Assembly (NCBI RefSeq): GCF_029541745.1
Contig: NZ_CP089746.1
Coordinates: 3,853,559-3,917,558 of the forward strand
DNA length: 64,000 nt
Source: Streptomyces sp. LX-29
GTDB taxonomy: Bacteria > Actinomycetota > Actinomycetes > Streptomycetales > Streptomycetaceae
Direction: 5' to 3'
Within the stretch, counting starts at the first letter, position 1. Each line of letters opens with the position of its first letter. The notes under the pieces are model-generated. The model did no database searches. It had not been told where the DNA came from and worked only from the letters and a program-made list of their open reading frames with translations. This document shows, piece after piece, positions 50,788-59,746 of this stretch. The position numbers and the translations under genes were made by a program.

Positions 50788-51276
50788 TCAGGGCTCCGCG
50801 TCGAGGTCCGTCTCCTCGAAGACCAGCAGGGTGCGGGTGCTCAGCACCTCCGGTATGGCCTGGATGCGGGTGAGGACGAGCTCGCGCAGGGAGCGGTTGT
50901 CGGGCGTGTGGACCAGCAGCAGGACGTCGAAGTCCCCGCTGACCAGGGCGATGTGCGCGGCACCCGGCAGTTCGCCGAGCTTCTCGCGGACCGTGCGCCA
51001 GGAGTTCTGCACGATCTTGAGCGTGATGTAGGCCGACGCGCCCTGCCCGGCCCGCTCCTGGTTGACGCGGGCGGTGAAGCCCCGGATCACCCCGTCGTCC
51101 AGCAGCCGGTTGATCCGCGCGTAGGCGTTGGCGCGCGAGATGTGTACATGCTCGGCGACTGAGCGTATCGAGGCGCGGCCGTCGGCCTGCAGCATGCGCA
51201 GGATGTCGCGGTCGATCGGGTCGAGGGGACGTGCCGGGGGTTTCTCACCGGAACTGGCCATCTGTTCGCCCTGCAT
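50788..51276 (-). CDS. bkdR: Lrp/AsnC family transcriptional regulator
   Basis: A 162-residue regulator: LDPIDRDILRMLQADGRASIRSVAEHVHISRANAYARINRLLDDGVI is the DNA-binding part and the rest a RAM ligand domain (ALVSGDFDVLLLVHTPD). Divergent from the 2-oxo acid dehydrogenase operon, so a branched-chain amino acid-responsive activator is likely. ATG at 51276 with GGAGG nine bases upstream is preferred over the ATG at 51297, which lacks a site. Confidence 0.88.
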   Translation of the reverse strand: MQGEQMASSGEKPPARPLDPIDRDILRMLQADGRASIRSVAEHVHISRANAYARINRLLDDGVIRGFTARVNQERAGQGASAYITLKIVQNSWRTVREKLGELPGAAHIALVSGDFDVLLLVHTPDNRSLRELVLTRIQAIPEVLSTRTLLVFEETDLDAEP

Positions 51277-51321
51277 ACCGTCCCGCCTCCCCTTCATGGA
51301 CGCCCTGCTTTCATCTCAGGC

Positions 51322-51343
51322 TGTGGAGAACCGTTTGTCCACA
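51322..51343. promoter_or_regulatory. pair of DnaA boxes between bkdR and bkdA
   Basis: TGTGGAGAA (51322-51330, reverse) and TTGTCCACA (51335-51343) face each other four bases apart. Confidence 0.55.
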
Positions 51344-51376
51344 GGCCGCCGTCGCCTGTAGCCAAAATGTGCCATC

Positions 51377-51394
51377 GACCGAACAATCGGTAGG
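51377..51394. promoter_or_regulatory. PaaR-type operator upstream of the 2-oxo acid dehydrogenase operon
   Basis: GACCGAACAATCGGTAGG matches the two paa operators except at two positions. It lies 54 bases before the E1alpha start and 34 bases after the DnaA pair. Confidence 0.6.
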
Positions 51395-51447
51395 GGAGGG
51401 CCGTGAGGCCCTGCCCACTCCCCGACGATGAGGAGGTTGAGGTCGCC

Positions 51448-52608
51448 ATGACGGTCCTTGAGCAGCCCGGTGCGTACCGGCCCACGCCCCCGCCCGCCTG
51501 GCGCCCCCGCGTCGACGCCGCGCCGCTGTTGCCCGACGCCGAGCCGTACCGTCTGCTGGGCACCTCAGCCGCCGACGACGTCTCGCCCGACCTGCTGACC
51601 AGGCTCTACGCGGAGCTGGTGCGCGGTCGCCGGTACAACACCCAGGCCACCGCGCTCACCCGCCAGGGCCGACTGGCCGTCTACCCCTCCTCGACCGGTC
51701 AGGAGGCGTGCCAGGTGGCCGCCGCGCTGGTGCTGGAGGAGCAGGACTGGCTCTTCCCCAGCTACCGCGACACCCTGGCGGCCGTGGTGCGCGGCCTCGA
51801 CCCGGTGCAGGCGCTCACGCTGCTGCGAGGCGACTGGCACACCGGCTACGACCCGCACGAGCACCGGGTGGCCCCGCTGTGCACCCCGCTGGCCACCCAG
51901 CTGCCGCACGCCGTCGGCCTCGCGCACGCCGCGCGCCTCAAGGGGGACGACGTGGTGGCGCTCGCCCTGGTCGGCGACGGCGGCACCAGCGAGGGCGACT
52001 TCCACGAGGCGCTGAACTTCGCGGCGGTCTGGCAGGCCCCCGTCGTCTTCCTGGTGCAGAACAACGGCTTCGCCATCTCCGTGCCGCTCGCCAAGCAGAC
52101 CGCCGCCCCGTCCCTGGCGCACAAGGCGGTCGGGTACGGCATGCCGGGCCGGCTGGTCGACGGCAACGACGCGGCCGCCGTGCACCAGGTGCTGGGCGAG
52201 GCCGTGCGGCGGGCCCGGGAGGGCGGCGGCCCCACCCTGGTCGAGGCCATCACCTACCGCGTCGACGCGCACACCAACGCCGACGACGCGACCCGCTACC
52301 GCTCGGACAAGGAGCTGGAGGCGTGGCGCGGCCACGACCCCATCGACCTGATCACCGCGGAGTTGAGGAGGCGGGACCTCATCGACGACGACCGCGTCGA
52401 GGCGATACGCCAGGACGCGGAGGCGATGGCCGCGGCGCTGCGCGAGCGGATGAACGAGGACCCGGTCCTCGACCCGATGGACCTGTTCGAGCACGTGTAC
52501 GCGGAGAAGACCGACCAACTGCGCGAGCAGGCGGCGCAGCTGCGCGCCGAGCTCGACGCCGAGGGCCAGGAAGACCGCGAGAACGAGGCCCAGGAGGGGA
52601 CACGATGA
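51448..52608 (+). CDS. bkdA: branched-chain 2-oxo acid dehydrogenase E1 alpha subunit
   Basis: A 386-residue subunit of the thiamine diphosphate-dependent decarboxylase. The ThDP motif GDGGTSEGDFHEALNFAAVW is followed by QNNGFAISVP, and the phosphorylation-loop-like YRVDAHTNADDATRYR is present. Branched-chain specificity is inferred from the Lrp-type neighbour and streptomycete gene order; a pyruvate dehydrogenase-like role cannot be excluded. ATG at 51448, GAGGTCGCC before it. No E3 gene is present. Confidence 0.9.
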   Translation: MTVLEQPGAYRPTPPPAWRPRVDAAPLLPDAEPYRLLGTSAADDVSPDLLTRLYAELVRGRRYNTQATALTRQGRLAVYPSSTGQEACQVAAALVLEEQDWLFPSYRDTLAAVVRGLDPVQALTLLRGDWHTGYDPHEHRVAPLCTPLATQLPHAVGLAHAARLKGDDVVALALVGDGGTSEGDFHEALNFAAVWQAPVVFLVQNNGFAISVPLAKQTAAPSLAHKAVGYGMPGRLVDGNDAAAVHQVLGEAVRRAREGGGPTLVEAITYRVDAHTNADDATRYRSDKELEAWRGHDPIDLITAELRRRDLIDDDRVEAIRQDAEAMAAALRERMNEDPVLDPMDLFEHVYAEKTDQLREQAAQLRAELDAEGQEDRENEAQEGTR

Positions 52609-53654
52609 CCGCCACGGCCGTGGAGACCGCCCGTAAGCCCGCCACCATGGCGCAGGCGCTCGGTCGCGCCATGCGCGACGCGATGGCCGCGGACCCGACC
52701 GTGCATGTCATGGGCGAGGACGTCGGCACGCTCGGCGGGGTCTTCCGGATCACCGACGGGCTCGCCAAGGAGTTTGGAGACGACCGCTGTACGGACACCC
52801 CGCTGGCCGAGGCGGGGATCCTGGGCACCGCCGTGGGCATGGCGATGTACGGGCTGCGGCCGGTGGTCGAGATGCAGTTCGACGCCTTCGCCTACCCGGC
52901 GTTCGAGCAGCTCATCAGCCATGTCGCGCGTATGCGCAACCGGACGCGCGGAGCCATGCCGCTGCCCATCACCGTCCGGGTGCCCTACGGCGGCGGCATC
53001 GGCGGCGTGGAGCACCACAGCGACTCCTCCGAGGCGTACTACATGGCCACCCCCGGCCTCCATGTGGTCACCCCGGCCACCGTCGCCGACGCCTACGGGC
53101 TGCTGCGCGCCGCCATCGCCTCCGACGACCCCGTGGTCTTCCTGGAGCCGAAGCGGCTGTACTGGTCCAAGGCCGACTGGTCGCCCGACCACCCTGAGGA
53201 GGTCGCGCCGATCGGCCGCGCGGTGGTGCGCCGCCGCGCCTCGGTGCCCGGCGGCCGCGCGGCCACGCTGGTCACCTACGGACCGTCCGTGCCCGTGTGC
53301 CTGGAGGCCGCGGAGGCGGCCCGCGCGGAGGGGTGGGACCTCGAGGTCGTCGACCTGCGCTCGCTGGTGCCCTTCGACGACGAGACGGTCTGCGCCTCGG
53401 TCCGCCGCACCGGACGGGCGGTGATCGTGCACGAGTCCACCGGCTTCGGCGGTCCTGGAGGGGAGATCGCCGCGCGGATCACGGAGCGCTGCTTCCACCA
53501 CCTGGAGGCGCCCGTGCTGCGGGTCGCGGGATTCGACATCCCGTATCCGCCGCCGATGCTGGAGCGGCATCATCTGCCCGGCGTGGACCGGGTCCTGGAC
53601 GCCGTGGCCCGCCTGCAGTGGGAGTCCGACTGGACCGAGGGGAGCGTGGGCTGA
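52605..53654 (+). CDS. bkdB: branched-chain 2-oxo acid dehydrogenase E1 beta subunit
   Basis: A 349-residue transketolase-like beta subunit completing the E1 active site. GEDVGTLGGVFRITDGL, DTPLAEAGILGTAVGMA, EMQFDAFAYPAFEQ and YGGGIGGVEHHSDSSEAY are family motifs. ATG overlaps the E1alpha stop by ATGA and its stop overlaps the E2 start by one base, giving equal translation. Confidence 0.95.
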   Translation: MTATAVETARKPATMAQALGRAMRDAMAADPTVHVMGEDVGTLGGVFRITDGLAKEFGDDRCTDTPLAEAGILGTAVGMAMYGLRPVVEMQFDAFAYPAFEQLISHVARMRNRTRGAMPLPITVRVPYGGGIGGVEHHSDSSEAYYMATPGLHVVTPATVADAYGLLRAAIASDDPVVFLEPKRLYWSKADWSPDHPEEVAPIGRAVVRRRASVPGGRAATLVTYGPSVPVCLEAAEAARAEGWDLEVVDLRSLVPFDDETVCASVRRTGRAVIVHESTGFGGPGGEIAARITERCFHHLEAPVLRVAGFDIPYPPPMLERHHLPGVDRVLDAVARLQWESDWTEGSVG

Positions 53655-55180
53655 TGCCCGTCGTGCGCGAGTTCACCCTGCCCGACCTCGGGGAGGGGCT
53701 CACCGAGGCGTTGATCGTCCGCTGGCTGGTCGAGGTGGGTGACGTCGTCACCGTCGACCAGCTGGTGGTCGAGGTGGAGACGGCCAAGGCGATGGTGGAG
53801 GTGCCCTGCCCGTACGGCGGGGTGGTGACCGCCCGGTTCGGTGAAGAGGGCACCGAACTGCCGGTGGGCGCCCCGCTGCTGACGGTCGCGGTGCCGACGG
53901 TCCACGGCGACGGCGCGCCTGCCGAGGGCGACGGCGGCGCGGAGGGCCACGGCGCCGAGGGCGGCGCGGGCGGCGCTCGGGGAGGCGCCGACGAGGGCTC
54001 GGGCAACGTCCTCGTCGGGTACGGCACGGGGGCTCCCGCCGCCCGTCGTCGGCGGATCCGGCCGACGGGTCCGGGTCGGGTGCCCGGAGCGGGGTCGCTC
54101 CCGTCGGGCGCCCCGGCCACCGGGGCCTGGGACGGCGCCGCCGCCCACGCCCGCTCCGCGCCCCGCGCGGACGCCGCCTCCGCGGCCCGCTCCGGGGGTG
54201 ACGCCGGCTCCGCACGGTCGGTGGTCTCCGGCGGTTCGGCGGCCCCCGCGGCCGTCGGCGTGATGGCGCGGCCGCAGAGCGCTCCGGAAGGTCCCATCCC
54301 GGTGATCTCGCCGCTGGTGCGGCGCCTGGCGCGCGAGCACGGGCTGGATCTCCGGGAGGTGCGCGGCAGCGGACCGGAGGGCCTGATCCTGCGGGCCGAC
54401 GTCGAGCGGGTGGTCCGCGCGGGCCGTGCTGCCGAGCCGGTCCCGGCGGCGCGGCTCCAGGAGGCCCCCGCGGCGGTCGCGACGGTGCCGGGCGAGGAGC
54501 GGGTGCCGCTGCGCGGCCTGCGCGGCACGGTGGCCGACAAGCTCTCCCGCAGCCGGAGCGAGATCCCCGACGCCACCTGCTGGGTGGACGCCGACGCGAC
54601 CGAACTCCTCGCCGCGCGGGCGGCGATGAACGCGGCCGGCGGTGCCAAGGTGTCGCTGCTCGCGCTCCTGGCCCGGATCTGCACGGCGGCGCTGGCCCGC
54701 TACCCCGAGCTGAACGCCACCGTCGACATGGCGGCCCGGGAGATCGTCCGGCTGCCCTCGGTGCACCTCGGGTTCGCCGCGCAGACCGACCGCGGGCTGG
54801 TGGTGCCCGTCATACGGGACGCGCACACCCGGAGCGCGGAGGACCTCTCGGCCGAGATGGGGCGGCTGACGGAGGCGGCCCGGGAGGGCAGGCTCACCCC
54901 CGCGGAGCTGACGGGCGGCACCTTCACGCTCAACAACTACGGGGTCTTCGGAGTCGACGGATCCACGCCGATCATCAACCACCCCGAGGCCGCCATGCTG
55001 GGCGTGGGGCGGATCGTGCCCAAGCCGTGGGTGCACGAGGGCGAGCTGGCGGTGCGGCAGGTGGTGCAGCTGTCGTTCACCTTCGACCACCGGGTCTGCG
55101 ACGGAGGGACCGCCGGCGGGTTCCTGCGGTACGTGGCGGACTGCGTCGAGCGGCCGGTGATGCTGCTGCGGACGCTGTAG
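53654..55180 (+). CDS. bkdC: branched-chain 2-oxo acid dehydrogenase E2 (dihydrolipoyl acyltransferase)
   Basis: A 508-residue core subunit. One lipoyl domain (4-80) has Lys45 in VETAKAMVEV. A long Gly/Ala linker follows, then a peripheral-subunit-binding domain (about 219-255, SPLVRRLAREHGLDLREVRG) and the catalytic domain ending TFDHRVCDGG with the active-site His. It transfers the acyl group from lipoate to CoA, giving primers for branched-chain fatty acids. Confidence 0.95.
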   Translation: MPVVREFTLPDLGEGLTEALIVRWLVEVGDVVTVDQLVVEVETAKAMVEVPCPYGGVVTARFGEEGTELPVGAPLLTVAVPTVHGDGAPAEGDGGAEGHGAEGGAGGARGGADEGSGNVLVGYGTGAPAARRRRIRPTGPGRVPGAGSLPSGAPATGAWDGAAAHARSAPRADAASAARSGGDAGSARSVVSGGSAAPAAVGVMARPQSAPEGPIPVISPLVRRLAREHGLDLREVRGSGPEGLILRADVERVVRAGRAAEPVPAARLQEAPAAVATVPGEERVPLRGLRGTVADKLSRSRSEIPDATCWVDADATELLAARAAMNAAGGAKVSLLALLARICTAALARYPELNATVDMAAREIVRLPSVHLGFAAQTDRGLVVPVIRDAHTRSAEDLSAEMGRLTEAAREGRLTPAELTGGTFTLNNYGVFGVDGSTPIINHPEAAMLGVGRIVPKPWVHEGELAVRQVVQLSFTFDHRVCDGGTAGGFLRYVADCVERPVMLLRTL

Positions 55181-55211
55181 CGCCGCCGCGCGGAGCGGCC
55201 ATACTCGTGGG

Positions 55212-56255
55212 GTGAGCGCGGGTGGATATGACGCGGTGGTGCTGGCCGGAGGCGCGGCGCGGCGGCTGGGCGGGGCCGACAAACCCGGCCTGAGCGTGGG
55301 CGGACGGCCGTTGCTCGACCGGGTGCTGAGCGCCTGCGCGGACGCCGGGCGCACGGTCGTGGTCGGGCCGCGCCGCACCACCGGGCGGCCCGTGCGCTGG
55401 ACACGCGAGGCACCGCCCGGCGGCGGACCGCTGGCCGCGCTGGCGGCGGGCCTGGGTGAGGTGACCGCCCCGGTCGTCCTGGTCGTCTCCGCGGACCTGC
55501 CGTTTCTCACCGCCGCGACGGTACGGGCGCTCCGCGCCGGGCTCGGCGGCGCCGCGGGCGGCGACGGGGTGCTGTCGACCGATGCCTCCGGTCGGGAGCA
55601 GCCGCTGGTCGCCGTCTACCGCGCCGAGGCCCTGCGCCGCGAGCTCGGACTGCTGGCGGCCGAGCACGGCACCCTCTCCGGGCTGCCGCTGCGGCTGCTC
55701 ACCGCGGAGCTGTCGCTCGGCCGCCTCCACCAGCCCACCGCCTCCTTCGACTGCGACACCTGGGACGACATCGGCGCCGCCCGCGCGCGCATCAGGGAGC
55801 ATGGGCATGTGCTGGATGAATGGATCACCGCAGTCAAGGCCGAGCTCGGGGTCGACCTCGATGTCGACACCGCCGCGCTCCTCGACCTCGCCCGGGACGC
55901 CGCGCACGGCGTGGCGCGGCCCGCCGCCCCGCTGACCACCTTCCTGGTCGGCTACGCGGCGGCGCAGCGGGGCGGTGGCCCCGAAGCCCTCGCCGACGCG
56001 ATGCGGAAGGCCACCGACCTGGCCGCGCGGTGGGCGGCGGAGGCCACCGAGTCCGGCGCCACCGAGTCCGACGCCGCCGGGACGCCCGCCGCCGGTGGCG
56101 CGGGCCAGACGGGTGGCGCGGGCCAGTCCGGTGGCATGGGCCAGCCTGGTGACCCGGGCCAGTCGAGTGGCACGGGCCGGTCCGGTGGATTCGGGGAGGC
56201 CGGCGAGTCCGACCGGACCGGTGGCAGCGCGGCACCCGGGCAGTCCGCGGGATGA
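55212..56255 (+). CDS. mobA: molybdenum cofactor guanylyltransferase MobA fused to DUF6457
   Basis: A 347-residue protein. Residues 7-195 are a MobA/NTP-transferase domain (VVLAGGAARRLGGADKPGLSVG, then VVSADLPFLTA) that attaches GMP to molybdopterin. Residues 200-275 are a DUF6457 helical domain (DEWITAVKAELGVDLDVDTAALLDLARDAAHGVARP). The last 65 residues are Gly/Ala/Ser/Gln-rich repeats. GTG start is near a CATACT box and probably leaderless. Overlaps moeA by ATGA. Confidence 0.88.
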   Translation: MSAGGYDAVVLAGGAARRLGGADKPGLSVGGRPLLDRVLSACADAGRTVVVGPRRTTGRPVRWTREAPPGGGPLAALAAGLGEVTAPVVLVVSADLPFLTAATVRALRAGLGGAAGGDGVLSTDASGREQPLVAVYRAEALRRELGLLAAEHGTLSGLPLRLLTAELSLGRLHQPTASFDCDTWDDIGAARARIREHGHVLDEWITAVKAELGVDLDVDTAALLDLARDAAHGVARPAAPLTTFLVGYAAAQRGGGPEALADAMRKATDLAARWAAEATESGATESDAAGTPAAGGAGQTGGAGQSGGMGQPGDPGQSSGTGRSGGFGEAGESDRTGGSAAPGQSAG

Positions 56256-58684
56256 CGGAGCGGGACGTGGATCGCGAGCTCGAACAGGCGCTGGCGCTCG
56301 CCAACGAGGGGCGTCGGCCGCGTGCGGAGACCGGCCCCGCGCAGGGCCGGGGCGAGCCCGGCGCGGCCCAGGGCCACAGCGAGCCCGGGGACTTCGAGGG
56401 GGCGGGTGCCGCGGGTGCCACGCGCGGCTCGCGTCGCTTCTCGGCGGCGGCCGAGGACCCGTACGACGACGTTCTCGGGATGTGGAACGGTCCGAGCAGC
56501 CGGGAGCCGCAGCCACCGCGGGCCGGGGCGGGCGGGAGGCGGCGCTCCGCCCGCGACGACGATCCGTACGGCGACGTCCTGGGACTGAGCGACGGCCGCG
56601 ATCGCCGCCAGGGTGACGATGACCGCGCTCACCGCGATGGTCGTGATGAGCGCGACGCCCGCGACGGTCGGGATGCCCGCGACGGTCGGAGCGCGCGCGA
56701 CGCCCGCGACGGGTATGGCCCCTCCGCCCGGGCTCGCCACGCCGAAGGCGACGGGCGCTCCAGCTACGGCGGCTACTCCGGCTACTCCGGTAACTCCGGT
56801 AGCTCCAGCCACTCCGGTCGCGACGGTGGCATGGACGGCCATGCCGGCCGCACCCAGGGCAGCCGCGACGGCCGCGACGGCCGGGACAGCCGCGACAGCC
56901 GCGACGACCGCGATGGTCGGAGTGGGCGACAGGGGGAGCGCCGGGGGGAGCGGCAGGGTGGCCAGGACCCGCGGCCCCCTCGCGAGCGCCATGCCACCGG
57001 CGGTTCGATCGGCCCGCACGGCTCCGGCAGTGCGCACGGTTCCGGCGGTTCGACCGGCCCGCACGGCTCGGGCGGCCCGCATGGTTCCGGTGGTGCGCAC
57101 GGTTCCGGCGGCCCGCTCGGCTCCAACAGTGCGCACAGCCCCCACAACTCGCACGGCCCCAACAGCCCTGGGGGCTCAGGTGGCTCCGGCTGGCCGAGTG
57201 AGCCCGGCCAGCACCCCAAGCCCCGGTCCGGGGCGCTGGCCTGGGCGGCCGCCCGCCGCCTCGCCTTTGACGCGGGCGGCGCCTGGGCGGCCGAGGCCGT
57301 CGGCCGCGAGGACCAGCCCGGTGGCGCCGGGATGCCGGCGACCGTGAAGCGCCCCTTGGCGGAGGCGCTCGGACAGGTGCTCGCCGCCCCGCTCACCGCG
57401 CTGACCGACCTGCCCTCCTTCGACACCTCCGCCATGGACGGTTGGGCCCTGGCGGGGCCCGGACCGTGGCGGCTGCCGGCGCCCGGCAAGGGCGAGCGGA
57501 CGGCGCGGGGCATCCTCGCCGGCGACGGGCGGGCGGCGCCGCTCGCCGACGGGCACGCGGTGCGGATCGCCACCGGGGCCCCGGTGCCGCCCGGGACGAC
57601 CGCCGTGTTGCGCACCGAGCACGGTGTCGTCGACGAGAGCGGGGGCGTCGGCAGTTGGCTGCGCGCCCGCCCGGCGCACCCCGTCGTCCCCGGGCAGGAC
57701 ATCCGGCCCCGCGGCCAGGAGTGCGTCGAGGGCGACCGGTTGCTGTCCGCCGGGACGCTGATCACGCCCGCCGTGCTCGGTCTCGCCGCGGCCGCCGGCT
57801 ACGACGAGCTGGAGACCGCCCGCAAGCCGTGCGTGGAAGTGCTGGTCGTCGGCGACGAGTTGCTGACCGCCGGGTTGCCGGAGAGCGGCCGGATCCGTGA
57901 CGCGTTGGGTCCGATGCTCGGCCCCTGGCTGGCGGCGCTCGGGGCGGAGGTGCTGGCCACCCGCCATGTCCCCGATGACGCCGAGGCGTTGTACGCGGCG
58001 GTGGTGGAGGCGTCCTCCGCCGACCTCGTCCTCACCACCGGCGGCACCGCCGCCGGCCCGGTCGACCACGTCCATCCGACCCTGCGCCGGCTCGGGGCGG
58101 AGCTGCTGGTCGACGGGGTCGCGGTACGCCCCGGCCACCCCATGCTGCTGGCGCGGTTGCCGCGCGGCGGGGTCGACGGGGGCGAGACCCAGCGCGCCGG
58201 TAGGAAGCGCCGTACCGCCAAGCGCCCGGCACCCGAACACCCCCTGCCCCACCAGTATCTGGTCGGGCTGCCCGGCAACCCGCTCGCGGCCGTCGCCGGG
58301 CTGCTGACCCTGGCCGAGCCGCTGCTCCACGGGCTCAGCGCACGCCCGGCGCCCGGGGCGCCCGGCTCGGCGGCCCCGCTGGCCGCCGCCGTGCCCGGTC
58401 ACGCGCGCGACACCCGCCTCGTCCCCGTCGCCCACCGCGGCGGAGAAGCGGTTCCGCTGCGCTTCAGCGGCCCCGCCATGCTGCGCGGCCTGGCGCTGGC
58501 CGACGGGCTCGCCGCCATCCCGCCCGGCGGGGCGGAGCGCGGGGAGGCGGTCGAGGTCCTGCGCCTGCCGTGGGCCGCCGCGAACCCGGACACCCGGCCC
58601 CCCGGGGCCGCCGACGGCTGGCCTCCCACGCCACCCGGACTCCGCGGCGGCCGCCCCACCACCCCGCCCTGGAGCACCTCGTGA
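56252..58684 (+). CDS. moeA: molybdopterin molybdotransferase MoeA with long disordered N-terminal tail
   Basis: An 810-residue protein; ordinary MoeA has about 400. Residues 325-800 are MoeA: LTDLPSFDTSAMDGWAL, TGAPVPPG, EVLVVGDELL, TTGGTAAGPVDHVHP and VGLPGNPLAAVAG. It inserts molybdate into adenylated molybdopterin. Residues 1-320 are low complexity: two DPYxDVLG motifs (70-78, 103-110), a DGRDxRDxRD tract (126-240) and a GPHGSGG tract (250-315). The frame is open throughout, so the tail is probably real. A small insert of basic residues (AGRKRRTAKRPAPEHP) breaks the C-terminal part. Overlaps the K+ channel gene by GTGA. Confidence 0.9.
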   Translation: MTERDVDRELEQALALANEGRRPRAETGPAQGRGEPGAAQGHSEPGDFEGAGAAGATRGSRRFSAAAEDPYDDVLGMWNGPSSREPQPPRAGAGGRRRSARDDDPYGDVLGLSDGRDRRQGDDDRAHRDGRDERDARDGRDARDGRSARDARDGYGPSARARHAEGDGRSSYGGYSGYSGNSGSSSHSGRDGGMDGHAGRTQGSRDGRDGRDSRDSRDDRDGRSGRQGERRGERQGGQDPRPPRERHATGGSIGPHGSGSAHGSGGSTGPHGSGGPHGSGGAHGSGGPLGSNSAHSPHNSHGPNSPGGSGGSGWPSEPGQHPKPRSGALAWAAARRLAFDAGGAWAAEAVGREDQPGGAGMPATVKRPLAEALGQVLAAPLTALTDLPSFDTSAMDGWALAGPGPWRLPAPGKGERTARGILAGDGRAAPLADGHAVRIATGAPVPPGTTAVLRTEHGVVDESGGVGSWLRARPAHPVVPGQDIRPRGQECVEGDRLLSAGTLITPAVLGLAAAAGYDELETARKPCVEVLVVGDELLTAGLPESGRIRDALGPMLGPWLAALGAEVLATRHVPDDAEALYAAVVEASSADLVLTTGGTAAGPVDHVHPTLRRLGAELLVDGVAVRPGHPMLLARLPRGGVDGGETQRAGRKRRTAKRPAPEHPLPHQYLVGLPGNPLAAVAGLLTLAEPLLHGLSARPAPGAPGSAAPLAAAVPGHARDTRLVPVAHRGGEAVPLRFSGPAMLRGLALADGLAAIPPGGAERGEAVEVLRLPWAAANPDTRPPGAADGWPPTPPGLRGGRPTTPPWSTS

Positions 58685-59736
58685 AGCTGCCCGCGCACGA
58701 CTCCGCCGCCCGCCCGCCCGAGGACCGCGGACTCCGGGTCCAGCTGCCCCACCTCGTGGCGGGCAGCCCGCTGCGGCAGGTCGGTCGCCGGATGCTGCTG
58801 GCGCTGCTGGTGCTGGTCGCCACGGTGGCCATCGTTTACGCGGACCGCGAGGGGTACCACGACAACGCCGACGGCAGCGTCGACTTCCTCGACTCGGTCT
58901 ACTACTCCACCGTCACCCTGTCGACGACCGGGTACGGCGACATCGTCCCGCACAGCGACAGCGCGCGGCTGACCAACATCCTGCTGGTCACCCCGCTCCG
59001 CGTGCTCTTCCTGATCATCCTGGTCGGTACCACCCTCGAGGTGCTCACCGAGCGCACCCGCGAGCAGTACCGCCTCAACCGCTGGAGGTCCGCGTTGCGC
59101 GACCACACCGTCGTCGTCGGCTTCGGCACCAAGGGCCGTTCCGCCGTGCAGACCCTTCGCGCGACCGGCCTGCCGAAGGACCGGGTGGTGGTCGTGGACC
59201 CCAATCCCAAGGTGATCGAGGCGGCCAACTCCGAGGGCTTCGTGGGCGTCGTGGGCGATGCCACCCGCAGCGACGTGCTGCTCCGCGCGGAGGCGCAGCG
59301 GGCCCGGCAGTTCGTCATCGCCACCCAGCGGGACGACACCGCCGTGCTGGTCACGCTCACCGCGCGGCAGCTCAACAAGGGCGCCAACATCGTGGCCGCC
59401 GTCCGGGAGGAGGAGAACGCCCCGCTGCTCCGCCAGTCCGGCGCCGACGCCGTGATCACGAGCGCCAGCGCGGCCGGCCGGCTGCTGGGCATGAGCGTGC
59501 AGAGCCCCAGCGCGGGCGCGGTGATCGAGGACCTGATCCAGCAGGGCACCGGACTGGACCTGGTGGAGCGCACGGTCGTCAAGGCGGAGGTGGGCAGGTC
59601 GGTCCGGGAGACGGAAGACCTGGTGGTCTCGGTGCTGCGCGGCCACCGGCTGATCGGCTACGACGATCCGGAGGCGAGCCCGTTGCAGGCCACCGACCGC
59701 CTGATCACCATCGTCCGGGCGCGGCCCCCGGAGTAG
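58681..59736 (+). CDS. two-helix K+ channel with TrkA-N (RCK) domain
   Basis: A 351-residue membrane protein: helix 38-54, pore with selectivity filter TTGYGD (82-87), second helix about 100-115, then an RCK domain with Rossmann motif VVVGFGTKGRSA and a following TrkA-C-like part. RCK domains gate on nucleotides or Ca2+. GTG start overlaps the moeA stop. Function beyond K+ flux is unknown. Confidence 0.93.
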   Translation: MKLPAHDSAARPPEDRGLRVQLPHLVAGSPLRQVGRRMLLALLVLVATVAIVYADREGYHDNADGSVDFLDSVYYSTVTLSTTGYGDIVPHSDSARLTNILLVTPLRVLFLIILVGTTLEVLTERTREQYRLNRWRSALRDHTVVVGFGTKGRSAVQTLRATGLPKDRVVVVDPNPKVIEAANSEGFVGVVGDATRSDVLLRAEAQRARQFVIATQRDDTAVLVTLTARQLNKGANIVAAVREEENAPLLRQSGADAVITSASAAGRLLGMSVQSPSAGAVIEDLIQQGTGLDLVERTVVKAEVGRSVRETEDLVVSVLRGHRLIGYDDPEASPLQATDRLITIVRARPPE

Positions 59737-59746
59737 CCTCGCGGCC

